NCBI GenBank assembly: GCA_001313365.1
Contig: BBFS01000023.1
Span: 1 to 53,210, forward strand
DNA from: Paenarthrobacter nitroguajacolicus JCM 14115
GTDB taxonomy: Bacteria > Actinomycetota > Actinomycetes > Actinomycetales > Micrococcaceae
DNA: 53,210 nucleotides
Reading direction: 5' to 3'
Shown one piece after another: positions 1 through 9,070 of the stretch (positions are counted from its first letter, which is position 1; the number at the start of each line of letters is the position of its first letter). The notes under the pieces are model-generated. The model was given only the letters and a program-made list of their open reading frames with translations. It did not search any database and had not been told where the DNA came from. A program made the position numbers and the translations under genes.

Positions 1-110
1 CCACCGTCAGCACCGCCGTCAGCACCGCCGTCGTGCGTTCCCGGGACACCGGCCGCGCCGCCGTCTGCCGGGCCTTCCTGCTCGCTTGGATCCTGCTCTG
101 GAATGGTCAT
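1..110 (-). CDS. N-terminus of an unidentified Gly/Asp/Ala-rich protein (partial)
   Basis: An ATG at 110-108 on the minus strand is preceded by GGGAGGA at ideal spacing, and the frame stays open to the window edge. The visible start reads MTIPEQDPSEQEGPADGG and continues as a low-complexity run of DGGA repeats, encoded by a 12-bp tandem repeat (CAGCACCGCCGT on the plus strand) at 8-31. Such acidic tails are common at the cytoplasmic N-terminus of actinobacterial membrane proteins, but nothing here identifies the family. It was chosen as coding because of the strong ribosome-binding site. The rest of the gene lies outside the window. Confidence 0.5.
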   Translation of the reverse strand, partial: MTIPEQDPSEQEGPADGGAAGVPGTHDGGADGGADG

Positions 111-254
111 GCTTCCTCCCGAGAATCGAATGGCGTACACAGCTCCGGTTATCGACGCCTGATTCCAACCAGACGGGTCGTCACCGACACCGCCCGTGAT
201 CACCATATCGACATGAGTCAGCTGTGGGAACAGCTCGCGAGCGTTGGGATTCCG

Positions 255-764
255 CTAAGTCCCGGCTGCGGGGGGGCGCACCATCCGGTGTTCGGGCAAC
301 GAGTACCAGGATGGGTCGCAGAGCTGACGTTTGCCGTCCGGCACAAAACCGTTGCGACGATAGAAAGCCTGGGCCCGGGGATTGTCGTCCAGCACCCACA
401 AGTACGCCGGTCCATCGCCGATCAGCGCCTCCACCAACGCCTGCCCAACACCCCCCCGGCCATGGATGCGTTCCAAGGTGTAGAGCATGTAGAGCTCCCG
501 ATCGTAGGGACCGTCCTCGTCCTGTCCGGGACCAGCTGCGCCGAGGCCAACCAGTTGGCCATCCGGATCGTGGGCCAGCATCCGGGTGTGGCCTGCAGCG
601 ATGAAGGCCCGATACCGTTCGATGCGGTCAGGCAACGCCGCTTCCTGTTTCTCGAAGAACTCCGGAGGCAGCAAATGCGCGTAGCTCTCCCTCCACGACT
701 GAACATGCATGAGCGCCATGGCCTCGGCGTCATCCACCGTTGCCGGCCGAATCGTGAAATCCAC
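255..764 (-). CDS. GNAT-family N-acetyltransferase
   Basis: A 169-residue GNAT acetyltransferase, which transfers the acetyl group of acetyl-CoA to an unknown amine. It shows an N-terminal segment beginning MDFTIRPATVDDAEAMA, the acetyl-CoA pyrophosphate-binding loop around IHGRGGVGQALVEAL (the family usually has R-G-x-G, so one Gly looks inserted by the C7 run at 451-457) and the terminal AQAFYRRNGF signature. The start is a GTG that directly follows the stop codon of the upstream O-methyltransferase, so the two are probably translationally coupled in one operon. Substrate unknown. Confidence 0.85.
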   Translation of the reverse strand: MDFTIRPATVDDAEAMALMHVQSWRESYAHLLPPEFFEKQEAALPDRIERYRAFIAAGHTRMLAHDPDGQLVGLGAAGPGQDEDGPYDRELYMLYTLERIHGRGGVGQALVEALIGDGPAYLWVLDDNPRAQAFYRRNGFVPDGKRQLCDPSWYSLPEHRMVRPPAAGT

Positions 765-1457
765 TTACCGCACCCGCGCTATCGCAAAACCGTCCCAACC
801 CTTGCTGCCCACAGTTTGGATGGCGGTGGCATCGAGTCGCGGATCCTGACCCATTCTTTCCAGCATGGCCACAATGCCTGGTGCGTTGACCTCGTCCCGC
901 TCGGGCTCCAGGATGGCCCCATCCCAAATCACGTTGTCCACCACGATCACCGTTCCCGGATGACCTAGACGGATGGCCCAGTCGAGATAGTTGGCGTCAT
1001 TTTCCTTGTCGGCGTCGATGAACACGAAGTCGAACGATTCCTGGCCGGCCAAGGTTGGCAGGGTGTCCAACGCTGCACCAACGCGAATGTCCACCTTGTG
1101 TCCCACTCCGGCGGCATCCAAATTGGCTCGCGCAACGTCGGCGTGCTTTTGGAGGAATTCACACGTAACTATCCTGCCGTCGTCGGGCAGTCCCTGAGCC
1201 ATCCACATGCTGCTGAAACCCGCAAGTTCCAATTTCGAGGACCCGCCTGGCCCCCCCGACATTTGAACCAGCATGCGCAGCAGCTTGCCGGCGTTGGGTG
1301 CTACTTCAATGGCAGGCATCCCTGCCTCAGCGGCAGAAGTCACGGCGCGCTTATGGGCCGGATCAGGACGCACGACGACGTCAGTCAGGTAATGCTCGAC
1401 GTCAACCCAACCAGGCTCGGTTCCGTGTTCAATCATGGCCCCCAGTCTGGCACTCAC
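765..1457 (-). CDS. Class I SAM-dependent O-methyltransferase
   Basis: About 230 residues, resembling the catechol/caffeoyl-CoA type O-methyltransferases (Methyltransf_3). SAM-binding and metal-binding features are visible: VTCEFLQKHADVAR, the FDFVFIDADKEN motif and VIVVDNVIWDG. The glycine-rich motif I near 1205-1255 is scrambled: an alternative frame gives GARRVLEIGT, and the given frame resumes at AGFSSMWMAQ. I infer an inflated C7 run (1251-1257) balanced by a small nearby deletion. It runs straight into the GNAT gene (stop and GTG start adjacent). Substrate cannot be told. Confidence 0.82.
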   Translation of the reverse strand: MSARLGAMIEHGTEPGWVDVEHYLTDVVVRPDPAHKRAVTSAAEAGMPAIEVAPNAGKLLRMLVQMSGGPGGSSKLELAGFSSMWMAQGLPDDGRIVTCEFLQKHADVARANLDAAGVGHKVDIRVGAALDTLPTLAGQESFDFVFIDADKENDANYLDWAIRLGHPGTVIVVDNVIWDGAILEPERDEVNAPGIVAMLERMGQDPRLDATAIQTVGSKGWDGFAIARVR

Positions 1458-1476
1458 CGCAGCTTGGGGAAAGGAT

Positions 1477-1809
1477 CTAGTCCGTGGCGGAAATGGCTTC
1501 TTCCAAGCGCTCCACCTTGCCGGTCAGCTCTCCACTGAATCCGGGACGGATGTCAGCCTTGATCACCAGCGAGACGCGGCTGCCGTAACGGCCAACAGCC
1601 TCAGTGGCGCGCTTGACGACGTCGAAGACTCATCCCACTCGCCTCGATAGTGGTGAACATTGAATCCGTCTGGTTGGGCAAACCGGACTCGCGGACGATC
1701 TTGACCGCCGCAGCGACGGCGTCGTGCACGGAGGCGTCGGGGGGTGGGTCCGCCGTTGGCGGCGGAAGCAGGCTGGCCCGAAGGGGGCGACTGAAAATGC
1801 AAGCAACAT
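1477..1809 (-). CDS. Thiamine-binding protein (MTH1187/YkoF-like, UPF0045), frameshifted
   Basis: Assembled from several frames, the protein begins MLLAFSVAPSG, passes DASVHDAVAAAVKIVRESG and GLPNQTDSMFTTIEG, and ends VERLEEAISATD. This is the MTH1187/YqgV family, about 100 residues, which binds thiamine or hydroxymethylpyrimidine. Apparent errors: extra C near 1785 and at the C6 run 1739-1744, and lost G residues near 1637-1648. It is divergent from the TetR gene, with 92 bp between the starts. A role as a soluble vitamin-binding protein follows from the family only. Confidence 0.72.
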
Positions 1810-1833
1810 GAAATCCAGTGTTTCACGTGCCGG

Positions 1834-1844
1834 TTTGTCACAAA
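1834..1844. promoter_or_regulatory. Short palindrome in the thiamine-binding/TetR divergent region
   Basis: TTTGT-C-ACAAA, a 5+1+5 perfect inverted repeat, sits 25 bp upstream of the thiamine-binding start and 57 bp upstream of the TetR start. TetR proteins often bind such sites between divergent genes. It is short enough to arise by chance. Confidence 0.22.
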
Positions 1845-1901
1845 ACAACCTACTCCCGCGTAACAAGGGGCCGGGAGGCCTCCATTGCTACCCTGACAAG
1901 C

Positions 1902-2539
1902 ATGGAACAGCCCTCTGAACGCAAGCCCCCCCTCAGGCAGACGCCGCACGTAATGTGGACAAAATCATCACCGCCGCCAGGCAGTGCTTCCGGGAACACG
2001 GCCCCGACGTACCCCCTTCAGACCATCGCCGCCACCGCTGGAGTTGGCCCCGCAACGCTGTTCCGCAACTTCTCGGACAAAGAACAGTTGGTGCTTGCGG
2101 CCCTGTCGCGCCAGCTCCGCCTCCATGTGGACCCGGTTGCCGCCGCCGCGGCTGACGGCATGGACGCCGCCGAAGGTCTCATCAACGTCATCGACGCGTG
2201 ATGAAGGTTGCCAGCGATGACGCGAACCTCCTCGACGCGGTCGCAGGCCGACGCGGGCTCCTCATGGGCATCACGGGCGGCCTCATCGGATCCATGGAGT
2301 TCCTGCTCAAGCGCGGGCAAAGCCAAGGCACGCTGCGCCGCGATATCACCATCGAGGACATGGTCAGGCTGCTGGCAATGCTGATCGGCGCAGTGGACAC
2401 CATGGAACCTGGATCCGAAGCCTGGAAACGTCCCGTGGCATTGATTGAGGATGCCATCCGGACCGAACGCCCCCCCTCGCGGCCGCTCCCCCCCGATCAG
2501 TCGGGCATCCCGGGCGTGACGTTCACCGAGGCCGTCTAG
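1902..2539 (+). CDS. TetR/AcrR-family transcriptional regulator (frameshifted)
   Basis: Joined across frames the product starts MEQPSERKPPLRADAARNVD, has the TetR helix-turn-helix (IAATAGVGPATLFRNFSDKE, preceded by KIITAARQCFREHG) and a ligand-binding half from GLINVIDA to the C-terminus VTFTEAV. About 210 residues, normal for the family. Frame breaks lie at the C7 run 1926-1932, near 2010, and near 2200. Its stop overlaps the end of azlD on the opposite strand. It may control the divergent gene or itself; the ligand is unknown. Confidence 0.8.
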
Positions 2540-2849
2540 CCCCCCCAACCCAGCAGCCGCAGCAATGCTGCGGCTGCTGCGCCTGAAATCACTACGACGA
2601 GGAACGGCGCGCGGAGCCAAAGCGCGACGGCGGCGGCAACCAAGGCGCCGATGCGCGCATCGAGGACCAGGCCTTGCCTGAAGCCACAGCATTAACAACC
2701 GTCAAGGATGCCAGCAGCCCAATGGTCATGGTGCCGGCGATGTGCATGATGCGCGGGTTTTCCAGCAGTTTGGCCGGGACGAAGTAGCCCACCAGCTTGG
2801 TCAAATACGCCAGCGCACAGGCAATGAGGATCCAAAGCCAGAGGTTCAT
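2536..2849 (-). CDS. azlD: AzlD-family branched-chain amino acid transport subunit
   Basis: A roughly 104-residue membrane protein with three or four hydrophobic segments: MNLWLWILIACALAYLTKLV, HIAGTMTIGLLASLTVVNAV and, in the corrected frame, FLVVVISGAAAAALLRLLGW. This is the AzlD small subunit of the AzlCD exporter of branched-chain amino acids. The ATG overlaps the azlC stop (ATGA). A C seems missing near 2675, where the frame should read ASGQGLVLDARIG. Confidence 0.8.
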
Positions 2850-3610
2850 TTCTTGCCTCCGTGTTCACGCTGGTGCTTCTCGGCATACGGATCCACGTCC
2901 GGTTCCAGTCCTTCATCCATGCGTGCGTGGCTGAACCAACCGATGACGCCCGCCACTACTGCCGCCACGAGGATGGGGACTCCGGAGGGAACGAACGGCA
3001 CGGCCAGGATGGTGGCCAGCGCACAGGCTGCGGCGATTGCCCAGGGTTCCCGGCCTTTCAGCCTCGGCCACAGCAGCGCCAGGAACGCCGCAACTGCAGC
3101 ACCATCCAGGCCCCCCCACTGTTTGGGATCACCTATGCGTCACCAGCCAACGCACCAATGGCCGTGAAGATATTCCATAAAATGAATATTCCTATGCCGC
3201 AGTCCAGAACCCGCGGCGTTGCTCGTCGGGATCAGACTGGCCGGACGCCGTCGCCGTTGATTCATCGATGGTTACATGCGCGGAAGCGTAACGTTTCCAC
3301 CCACCGGGGCGAAGCATGGCATTGATCTGCATGCCGTAGATCCCATTGCGCAAACCCAGCAACGCACTGGCCGTCATGGCTGCGACCCCCCCCGAGCCGC
3401 CGCCGGCAACGACACCGATGAAGCAAACTGCGAACCTCCGCTGAACAGCAGCAAGCTCAGCACCATCGTCTGCCAGAAATCGAACCCTGACGCCACAGCC
3501 AAAGCACCGAATGACACGCCATACAGTCCAGTGGCAATACTCAGGGACAGTGCAACCTTGAATGCCGGCGACTCCCTGAGTTTCATCGGGGGGGCAGTAC
3601 CGGCGCTCAT
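2846..3610 (-). CDS. azlC: AzlC-family branched-chain amino acid permease subunit (frameshifted)
   Basis: The large subunit of an AzlCD-type exporter. The start MSAGTAP leads into SLSIATGLYGVSFGALAVAS and FWQTMVLSLLLFSGGSQFA, the typical AzlC beginning; later pieces include ALLGLRNGIYGMQINAML and a C-terminal hydrophobic region ending EPDVDPYAEKHQREHGGKK. Frames change near 3440, 3205 and 3155 and at C7/C8 runs (3113-3119, 3386-3393). The ATG overlaps the stop of the DoxX-like gene and the stop overlaps azlD, so DoxX-azlC-azlD form one tightly coupled operon. Confidence 0.8.
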
Positions 3611-4044
3611 TTCCGCAGGCTCCAGGACCACAGGATGAGCGGAATCTGCAGGGGCAGCCGAACCGTGTGGATGCGGCGCTCGGCGGCCGTACCCTTGGGA
3701 CCATACGCGCGTCGGAGCGCATCTATATGCCCTGCAAGGAATGCAGTGAACATCGCTGTGGTGGCGTTCGCGGCAACCTTGCGGGTGGCAGGGAGCAAGA
3801 GTCCGACGGCGGCAGTCACCTCAAGTAGGCCGGACGACGCAATCCATTCCTCGCGGGACATAACTGCCAAGGGGGGGCCGTTTGGACGGCTTCCCGGCTC
3901 ATCGTTGCGGCACAGGTAATCCGGAACCACCGGGTAATAGAACCTGGGAGTACGGAAGTGCTTGGCGGCGCTGGCCAGGAGCAGTGCGCTCAAAGCTAAT
4001 GCTGAGGTGGTTCGGGTTGCTTGTGCTGACCAGCGAAAAGACAT
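3607..4044 (-). CDS. DoxX-family membrane protein
   Basis: About 145 residues with four hydrophobic helices, including TTSALALSALLLASAAKHF, LLEVTAAVGLLLPATRKVA and PLQIPLILWSWSLRK. The pattern (first helix followed by a loop with FYYPVVPDYL, then E in the second helix) fits DoxX/DoxX-like quinol-associated proteins. An upstream TTG at 4056 is an alternative start. It is the first gene of the operon with azlC and azlD; why it is coupled to an amino-acid exporter is not evident. Confidence 0.7.
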   Translation of the reverse strand: MSFRWSAQATRTTSALALSALLLASAAKHFRTPRFYYPVVPDYLCRNDEPGSRPNGPPLAVMSREEWIASSGLLEVTAAVGLLLPATRKVAANATTAMFTAFLAGHIDALRRAYGPKGTAAERRIHTVRLPLQIPLILWSWSLRK

Positions 4045-4087
4045 GAGACCACTCAATCACAAGCGCGGTGACCCCCCCCAAAGCGAC

Positions 4088-4155
4088 ACCCAACTGAGTC
4101 GCAGCAGAGCACCTTTTGACGGCTCAAAACGCGCTCTGCTGCGACTCAGTTGGGT
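4088..4155. repeat. Long perfect inverted repeat (23-bp arms, 22-nt loop)
   Basis: Left arm 4088-4110 and right arm 4133-4155 are exact reverse complements (core CCAACTGAGTCGCAGCAGAG). The loop 4111-4132 has its own small stem (CTTTTGA/TCAAAA). The right arm contains the stop codon of the glycerophosphodiesterase gene. There is no T-tract, so it is not a textbook Rho-independent terminator, though it lies just past that gene and upstream of the DoxX start. It may be a dispersed repeat. Confidence 0.85.
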
Positions 4156-5036
4156 ACCATCAACTGCGCGAGCACCTGAGCCGGCCTGTTGGTGGTGATT
4201 TCGTGGATGCCGAGTCCTTGGCACAGGGCCACGTCCTTCTCCGAGTCAACGGTCCACACCCGGAAGATGCGGCCTGACTCCAACCAGCGCTGAACGTTCC
4301 GCGCGTGCTCCCTGACGTAATCGATGCCCGGACCGGCGATAGCTACTTCGCCTGCATCCAGGACGCGTTCGGCCTCGAGCTGAGTTGCCCGCATAACGTT
4401 CGCTACTGCGCCGCCAGTTAGGAACCCGAGGCCGAGCTCCTGTCGGATCTCTTTCACAGTGAAGTCGTCCACCAATTGGCAGATGTACTCCTTGGGAACG
4501 GTCTGCAGCAAACGCTGAACGGAGTCGGTGTCAAAGCTCATGAAGGAGATTTGAATGTTCTCCAGCCGGGATTCCTCAGGTGTCCAACCCTCTTCCTCCA
4601 GCAGGGCAAGAACACGATCCTCCAGTTTCAGGCCGTAGGGGGCTGGGGGTGCTTGAGCTCAATGGCCAAACCAATGTCGCGCCCGGCTGCACGGAGGATA
4701 TCCAGCAACTCCGGCAAGGTAAGGAACTGGTCAGCTACTCCCCCCCGTAGGCATCCGGTATGCGGGCGCCTTCCACGACGAGAAGTCCAAAGCCCGGAGC
4801 TCCTCGAGAGTGTGCTCACCAACCGGGCCCGTGCCCGTGGAAGTCCGGTCCAGGTTCGCATCGTGCAGCAGCACCACATGCTGGTCCCGGGTCAGGTGAA
4901 CATCGCATTCAACACCGTCGGCACCATCGGCGAGGGCCTTCAGATAGGCAGCCCGGGTGTGCTCGGCGAAGGCGGCACTGGCGCCGCGGTGGGCGTAGAC
5001 CTTGGGCCGGCTCGGGGCGAAGTCGTCGCTAGTCAT
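4146..5036 (-). CDS. Glycerophosphodiester phosphodiesterase (frameshifted)
   Basis: GDPD-family TIM-barrel enzyme of about 295 residues, cleaving glycerophosphodiesters to glycerol 3-phosphate and an alcohol. Signature residues are visible: KVYAHRGASA, then DGVECDVHLTRDQHVVLLHD, GLAIELKHP and the C-terminal FRVWTVDSEKDVALCQGLG. Frames change at the C7 run 4740-4746 and at the short G runs near 4637-4651. No signal peptide, so probably cytoplasmic. Its stop codon lies inside the long inverted repeat. Divergent from the DUF445 gene with 50 bp between starts. Confidence 0.87.
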
Positions 5037-5086
5037 GCAGACACGTTAGCCCACCCTGTCTGACGCTCGGGGGCTACGCTGGGCTA

Positions 5087-6446
5087 ATGCAGGTGAACTC
5101 TGAACAAATCCCAACCGAAGACGTCACCAACCCCCGCTCCCACCGCCGGCGCCGCACCCGCAAGAGGGACATCCGCCGTCGTCGCTCCCTCCACGGGAGA
5201 TATGGAAAAAGCGGCCGCGTTGCTCCGGATGAAGCGGTTGGCCCTGGCGCTGCTGATCGCGATGGCAGTGATCTTTACCGTGGCGTTCGCGTTCCAGAAG
5301 CAGTACCCGTGGCTCGAATACGTCCGGGCTGCAGCCGAAGGCGGCATGGTGGGTGCGCTGGCAGACTGGTTCGCTGTCACTGCGCTGTTCAAGTACCCCA
5401 TGGGCCTGAAGATCCCGCACACGGCCATCATTCCGCGTCGCAAGGACCAGATCGGGGGGGAATCACTCAGCGACTTCGTCGAGAGCAACTTCCTGTCCCA
5501 AGAGGTTGTCCAGGACAAGCTGGCAAGCATTGATATTGCCCGCAAGGCCGGGCGCTGGTTATCCGGGCCAGGAGGTGCCGAGCGCGTGGCCAAGGAAGGC
5601 GGGGCCGTGATTAGAGGCGCCTTCACAGTACTGAACGACGACGACGTCCAGGCAGTAATCGAGGGCATGGTCCGCAAGCACCTCCTCACGCCGCCCTGGG
5701 GGGGGCCACCGGTGGGCAGGATGGCCGAACGGATCTTCGCCGACGGCCACCACCACACCTTGGTTGACCTGTTGGTTGACCGGGCAGCCGACTGGGTGGA
5801 CGCCAACCATACAACGGTGAACAGGCTCGTTTCGGATCGCTCGCCCCTGTGGGTGCCGACATTCGTTGACGGCCTGGTGGGTGACCGCGTCTACGTGGAA
5901 CTGTCCAAGTTTGTCCGCGCAGTACAGGCGGACCAGAACCACCAGGTGCGGCAGTCGATCGACGCCTACCTGACTGATCTGGCCCAGGACTTGCAGCACG
6001 ACCCCCCCGCGATGATCGAGCGAGCGGAATCCATCAAGGCCCAGATCCTCGGTGATCCCGAGGTCCGCGAACTGGCGTCACGCACGTGGGGAACGGTGAA
6101 GACTGCGCTGCTGAACGCCGTCGACGATCCCGACAGCGAACTGAGCCAGCGTTTCAAGAGCGCCGTCCGGGACTTCGGCACTCGCCTGGTCAACGACGAA
6201 GAACTGGCCGGCAAGGTCAACACCTGGATCGGTGATGCTGCAGGCTATCTGGTAAATACGTACCGTTCGGACATCGCCGGGGGGGTCATCTCAGACACCG
6301 TAGCCCGATGGGATGCCGAGGAAACGTCCCAGAAGATTGAGCTCCAGGTAGGCAAAGACCTCCAGTACATCCGCATCAACGGAACAGTGGTGGGTGCATT
6401 GGCCGGATTGGCGATTTTCACAGTGGCGCATCTGCTGTTTGGGTAA
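5087..6446 (+). CDS. DUF445 (YjiN-type) membrane protein
   Basis: About 450 residues. After an N-terminal linker rich in Ala/Thr/Pro (one extra C near 5131 breaks the frame) comes a membrane helix ALALLIAMAVIFTVAFAFQ, then the DUF445 core with VRAAAEGGMVGALADWFAVT, a long helical middle part and a second terminal helix (GTVVGALAGLAIFTVAHLLF). Four homopolymer runs (5454-5460, 5698-5705, 6002-6008, 6279-6285) keep the frame but add one Gly or Pro each compared with the family. Function of the family is unknown; it is a membrane-anchored protein. Confidence 0.85.
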
Positions 6447-6491
6447 CCGGCAGCACTGGAGCTATCCGATGGGCATTGGTAGCTTCAACGC

Positions 6492-6926
6492 ATGCCTATC
6501 AAACTTGAGAACGTCGGTATAGCTGTTCGCGATCTTGAGGAAGCAATCGCCTTCTTCACGGATCTCGGCCTCACGGTTCTGGGCAGGGACACGGTCAGTG
6601 GCGAGTGGGCCGACACTGCCGTTGGGCTGGATGGCAACCATGCCAAAATTGCGGTGCTTCAAACCCCCCCGGACGGCAACGGTCAACTTGAGCTCTTCGA
6701 ATATCTCCACCCTGACGCAATCGAGACGAACCCAACGCTTCCCAACGAGATCGGAATGCACCGTGTCGCCTTCTCAGTTGACGACATCGACCATGCCCTT
6801 GAGATCGCTGCAAAGCACGGATGTCATCCACTGCGTGGGGGGGTGGCGAACTATCAGGACGTTTACAAACTGACGTATCTTCGCGGCCCCAGCGGCATCC
6901 TGGTCATGCTGGCGCAAAAGCTCTAG
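6492..6926 (+). CDS. VOC-superfamily (glyoxalase/bleomycin-resistance fold) protein
   Basis: A 144-residue protein with the two beta-alpha-beta-beta-beta modules of the vicinal oxygen chelate fold: ENVGIAVRDLEEAIAFFTDL at the start and MHRVAFSVDDIDHALEIAAK in the second half, closing with YLRGPSGILVMLAQKL. Metal-ligand positions (His/Glu) fit the fold, but the reaction cannot be told. Runs at 6664-6670 and 6837-6843 add one residue each (family form QTPDGNG, PLRGVANYQD). It precedes the metallo-beta-lactamase-fold gene by 13 bp, so they are likely co-transcribed. Confidence 0.8.
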   Translation: MPIKLENVGIAVRDLEEAIAFFTDLGLTVLGRDTVSGEWADTAVGLDGNHAKIAVLQTPPDGNGQLELFEYLHPDAIETNPTLPNEIGMHRVAFSVDDIDHALEIAAKHGCHPLRGGVANYQDVYKLTYLRGPSGILVMLAQKL

Positions 6927-6939
6927 GGAAGGCATATCC

Positions 6940-7756
6940 ATGCTGAAGCAAGTTGCTGAAGGCGTTCTGGTTCACGAGAGCGAATTTATCCAGAGCAACT
7001 GCACGGTGGTGCAGGGGCGGGACGGCGTGTTGCTGATCGACCCCGGTATCACCGTCAATGAGATGGCGGGTATCGCCAGCGACCTTCGCGACGTGGGCCA
7101 ACCCGTCGTCGCAGGTTTCTCCACGCATCCTGATTGGGACCATGTGCTGTGGCACCCGGACTTCGGCGATACGCCGCGCTACGGCACTGCCCGTTGCGCG
7201 GCTTCCATCCGGGACGTCCTGTCCCAGGCGGACTGGAGGGACCAAGTGGCTGAGGGTTTGCCGCCGGAGCACGCCGGGGAGATCCCCCCCATGGATCTGC
7301 TCGGACTCATCACCGGCCTACCCGCCGGCGCTACGGAGATTCCGTGGGATGGGCCCACCGTCCGCATCCTGGAGCACCAAGCCCACGCTCCAGGCCACGC
7401 AGCTCTCTTGGTAGGAGAATCCGGCGTGCTCGTCGCGGGCGACATGCTTTCTGACATCCTCATGCCGTTCCTCGACTTGGAAGCAGCGGATCCGCTCAAT
7501 GACTATCTCAAAGCTCTGGACCAGTTCGAGACCGTGGCTGGCAACGTTGCTGCTGTGATCCCCCGGCCATGGTTCCGTGGGTGGCGTTGCGCAGCTGCGG
7601 GAACGCATTGCCATGGATCGCGCGTACGTGCAGGCACTGCAGGTTGGCCGAGACCCCCCCGAGGACCCGCGCGTCGGCCCATCTGCACCCTTGGATTGGC
7701 TGCCGGACGTGCATTCATGGCAACTCCAGCGGTTGGCAGAAAGAGGAACGAAGTAG
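6940..7756 (+). CDS. Metallo-beta-lactamase-fold hydrolase
   Basis: About 270 residues. The MBL fold is shown by VLLIDPGITVNEMAG, the metal motif THPDWDHVLWHP, HQAHAPGHAALLV and GVLVAGDMLSD; after correcting a C5 run at 7560 the next motif reads VIPGHGSVGG and the protein ends LQRLAERGTK. The usual HxHxDH motif is HPDWDH here, with Asp in place of the second His. The start has GGAAGG upstream. It converges with the next gene, 1 bp apart. Substrate unknown. Confidence 0.83.
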
Positions 7757-7757
7757 T

Positions 7758-8191
7758 TCAGGGCAGGATCCGGGTGTACACCATGTCAAAGTCGTGTTCC
7801 AAGGGACCACCAGGGTAGCTTCCCCGTTCCAAGCGTGCATGGATGGTGTTGCCGTCCGCACTGAAGCGGCCAACGAAGCGTTGAGGCCAGTCAGGTCCAT
7901 CCCGAAAAAGTCCACACGTTGTCCTTGAGCGTCATGTCGTAAATCCGTGCGACGCCACGGGAGTCGAAGTAGTGCTGTTGGAAGGCACCATCCGAGCCGG
8001 TGCCACCGATGATGCTGACCGCATTGGGATACTCGGACCGCTCGACTGTGGAGCGCTGGATGAGGAAGCCTCCGCTTTCCAGCCATTCAAAGGTGGTCCG
8101 GCCGGGGGACTTCCAATCCAGGGATGGACGTTTCCCATTCGCCAATGAGGATGTTCAGTTGCTCTAACGTGGGTTTTGGATCCTGTGCCAT
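7758..8191 (-). CDS. Lipocalin-like protein of DUF1579 type (frameshifted)
   Basis: Corrected across a C5 run near 8108 and a T5 run at 7911 (the only A/T run I saw affected), the product starts MAQDPKPTLEQLNILIGEWE, continues TTFEWLESGGFLIQRST and YFDSRGVARIYDMTL, and ends FDMVYTRILP. The GEWE start and repeated strands are typical of small lipocalin-like beta-barrel proteins. About 143 residues. Its ATG lies inside the end of pxpC (28-bp overlap), so it belongs to the EcsC-pxpA-pxpC operon. Function unknown. Confidence 0.65.
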
Positions 8192-9048
8192 GGCAGCCTC
8201 TCTTCGAGAGTATGAACAGGTTCAGCGTAGAACTCTTCTCCCGTTCAGCCAGCAGGTGCACCATCTGACCAGGCCTTGCTTGTCCGATCAAGTCCAGGTC
8301 CTCGTCCCGGACCACTGCGATCACCGGCGACTCTGCAGTATCCGGATGGGCGGCCAACGCGATAACCGGAAGGCCCGACGCCGGTAACAGGACGGAGCCT
8401 GATACCAGCGGCTGGGGGGGTTGGGGGGGTGCTTCACCGCCGGCATCCTCAGAGGCCGCTGCAACATCAAGCGGCCTGCCGGCCAAACGCGCACCTGCCC
8501 GATCCGACTCCGGCGAGAGAATCCATGGTTCGCTGGTCAGCCGAAGCCACGTACCGGCGTCGTAATTCCGTGCCTGAGGCCCGCGCGAAACTCTGGCAAC
8601 CACAGGACGTTCCGGGTCCAAAGCACGCCGGGCAGGGTGCGTCACCTCGGGGGGGAAACGGTGCCCGTGCGGCCGACCAAATGTCAGCGCCGCACCAGCT
8701 CGCAGCGGCTCTTCCTGGGCCGCAATGCCGCCTTGGACCCCCCACGTAATATCGCAGACCAAACAGGGCAGGGCCGAACTCAAGCACTGCGCCGGGCGCC
8801 ACCCGTACAGCCTTGTTGAAGGCAGTTCGTTGCCGTTGAGTCTCACCATGCCCTCGGCCCCCGGTGACTGCCACGGCCGACCCCGTGACGAACCTCAACT
8901 TCAACCCACCCAACAGCACCTCAAGTCCGGCCGCGGAGTCCGGGTTACCCAGTAGGGCATTGGCCATGCGCATGGACGCGCGGTCCAGTACTTGCTCCCG
9001 GCCGAGAACCAACGTGGCCGATCCCGGCTCCACCACTACCGCACCCAT
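8164..9048 (-). CDS. pxpC: 5-oxoprolinase subunit C (biotin-dependent carboxyltransferase-like), damaged
   Basis: Matches the KipA/PxpC/urea-amidolyase C family: MRMANALLGNPDSAAGLEVL, FVTGSAVAVTG, LRAGAALTFGRP, and LPVIALAAHPDTAESPVIAV followed by RDEDLDLIGQARPGQM. With PxpA and PxpB it hydrolyses 5-oxoproline to glutamate using ATP. At the N-terminus ATLV is followed at once by LGRE then LDRASM, where relatives have a VQDLGRPG...SGALD stretch, so roughly 13-15 codons appear missing near 8990-9005. Further frame changes occur near 8230, 8416-8430 and 8650-8860. Starts after GGGGGAGG, 22 bp past pxpA. Confidence 0.78.
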
Positions 9049-9070
9049 AGGGCCTCCCCCAGTCACAGCT

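Noticed and set aside
33..968. 311-codon open frame on the plus strand
   Set aside because: It is antisense to the acetyltransferase and O-methyltransferase genes and its product has no recognisable pattern; high GC makes such frames common.
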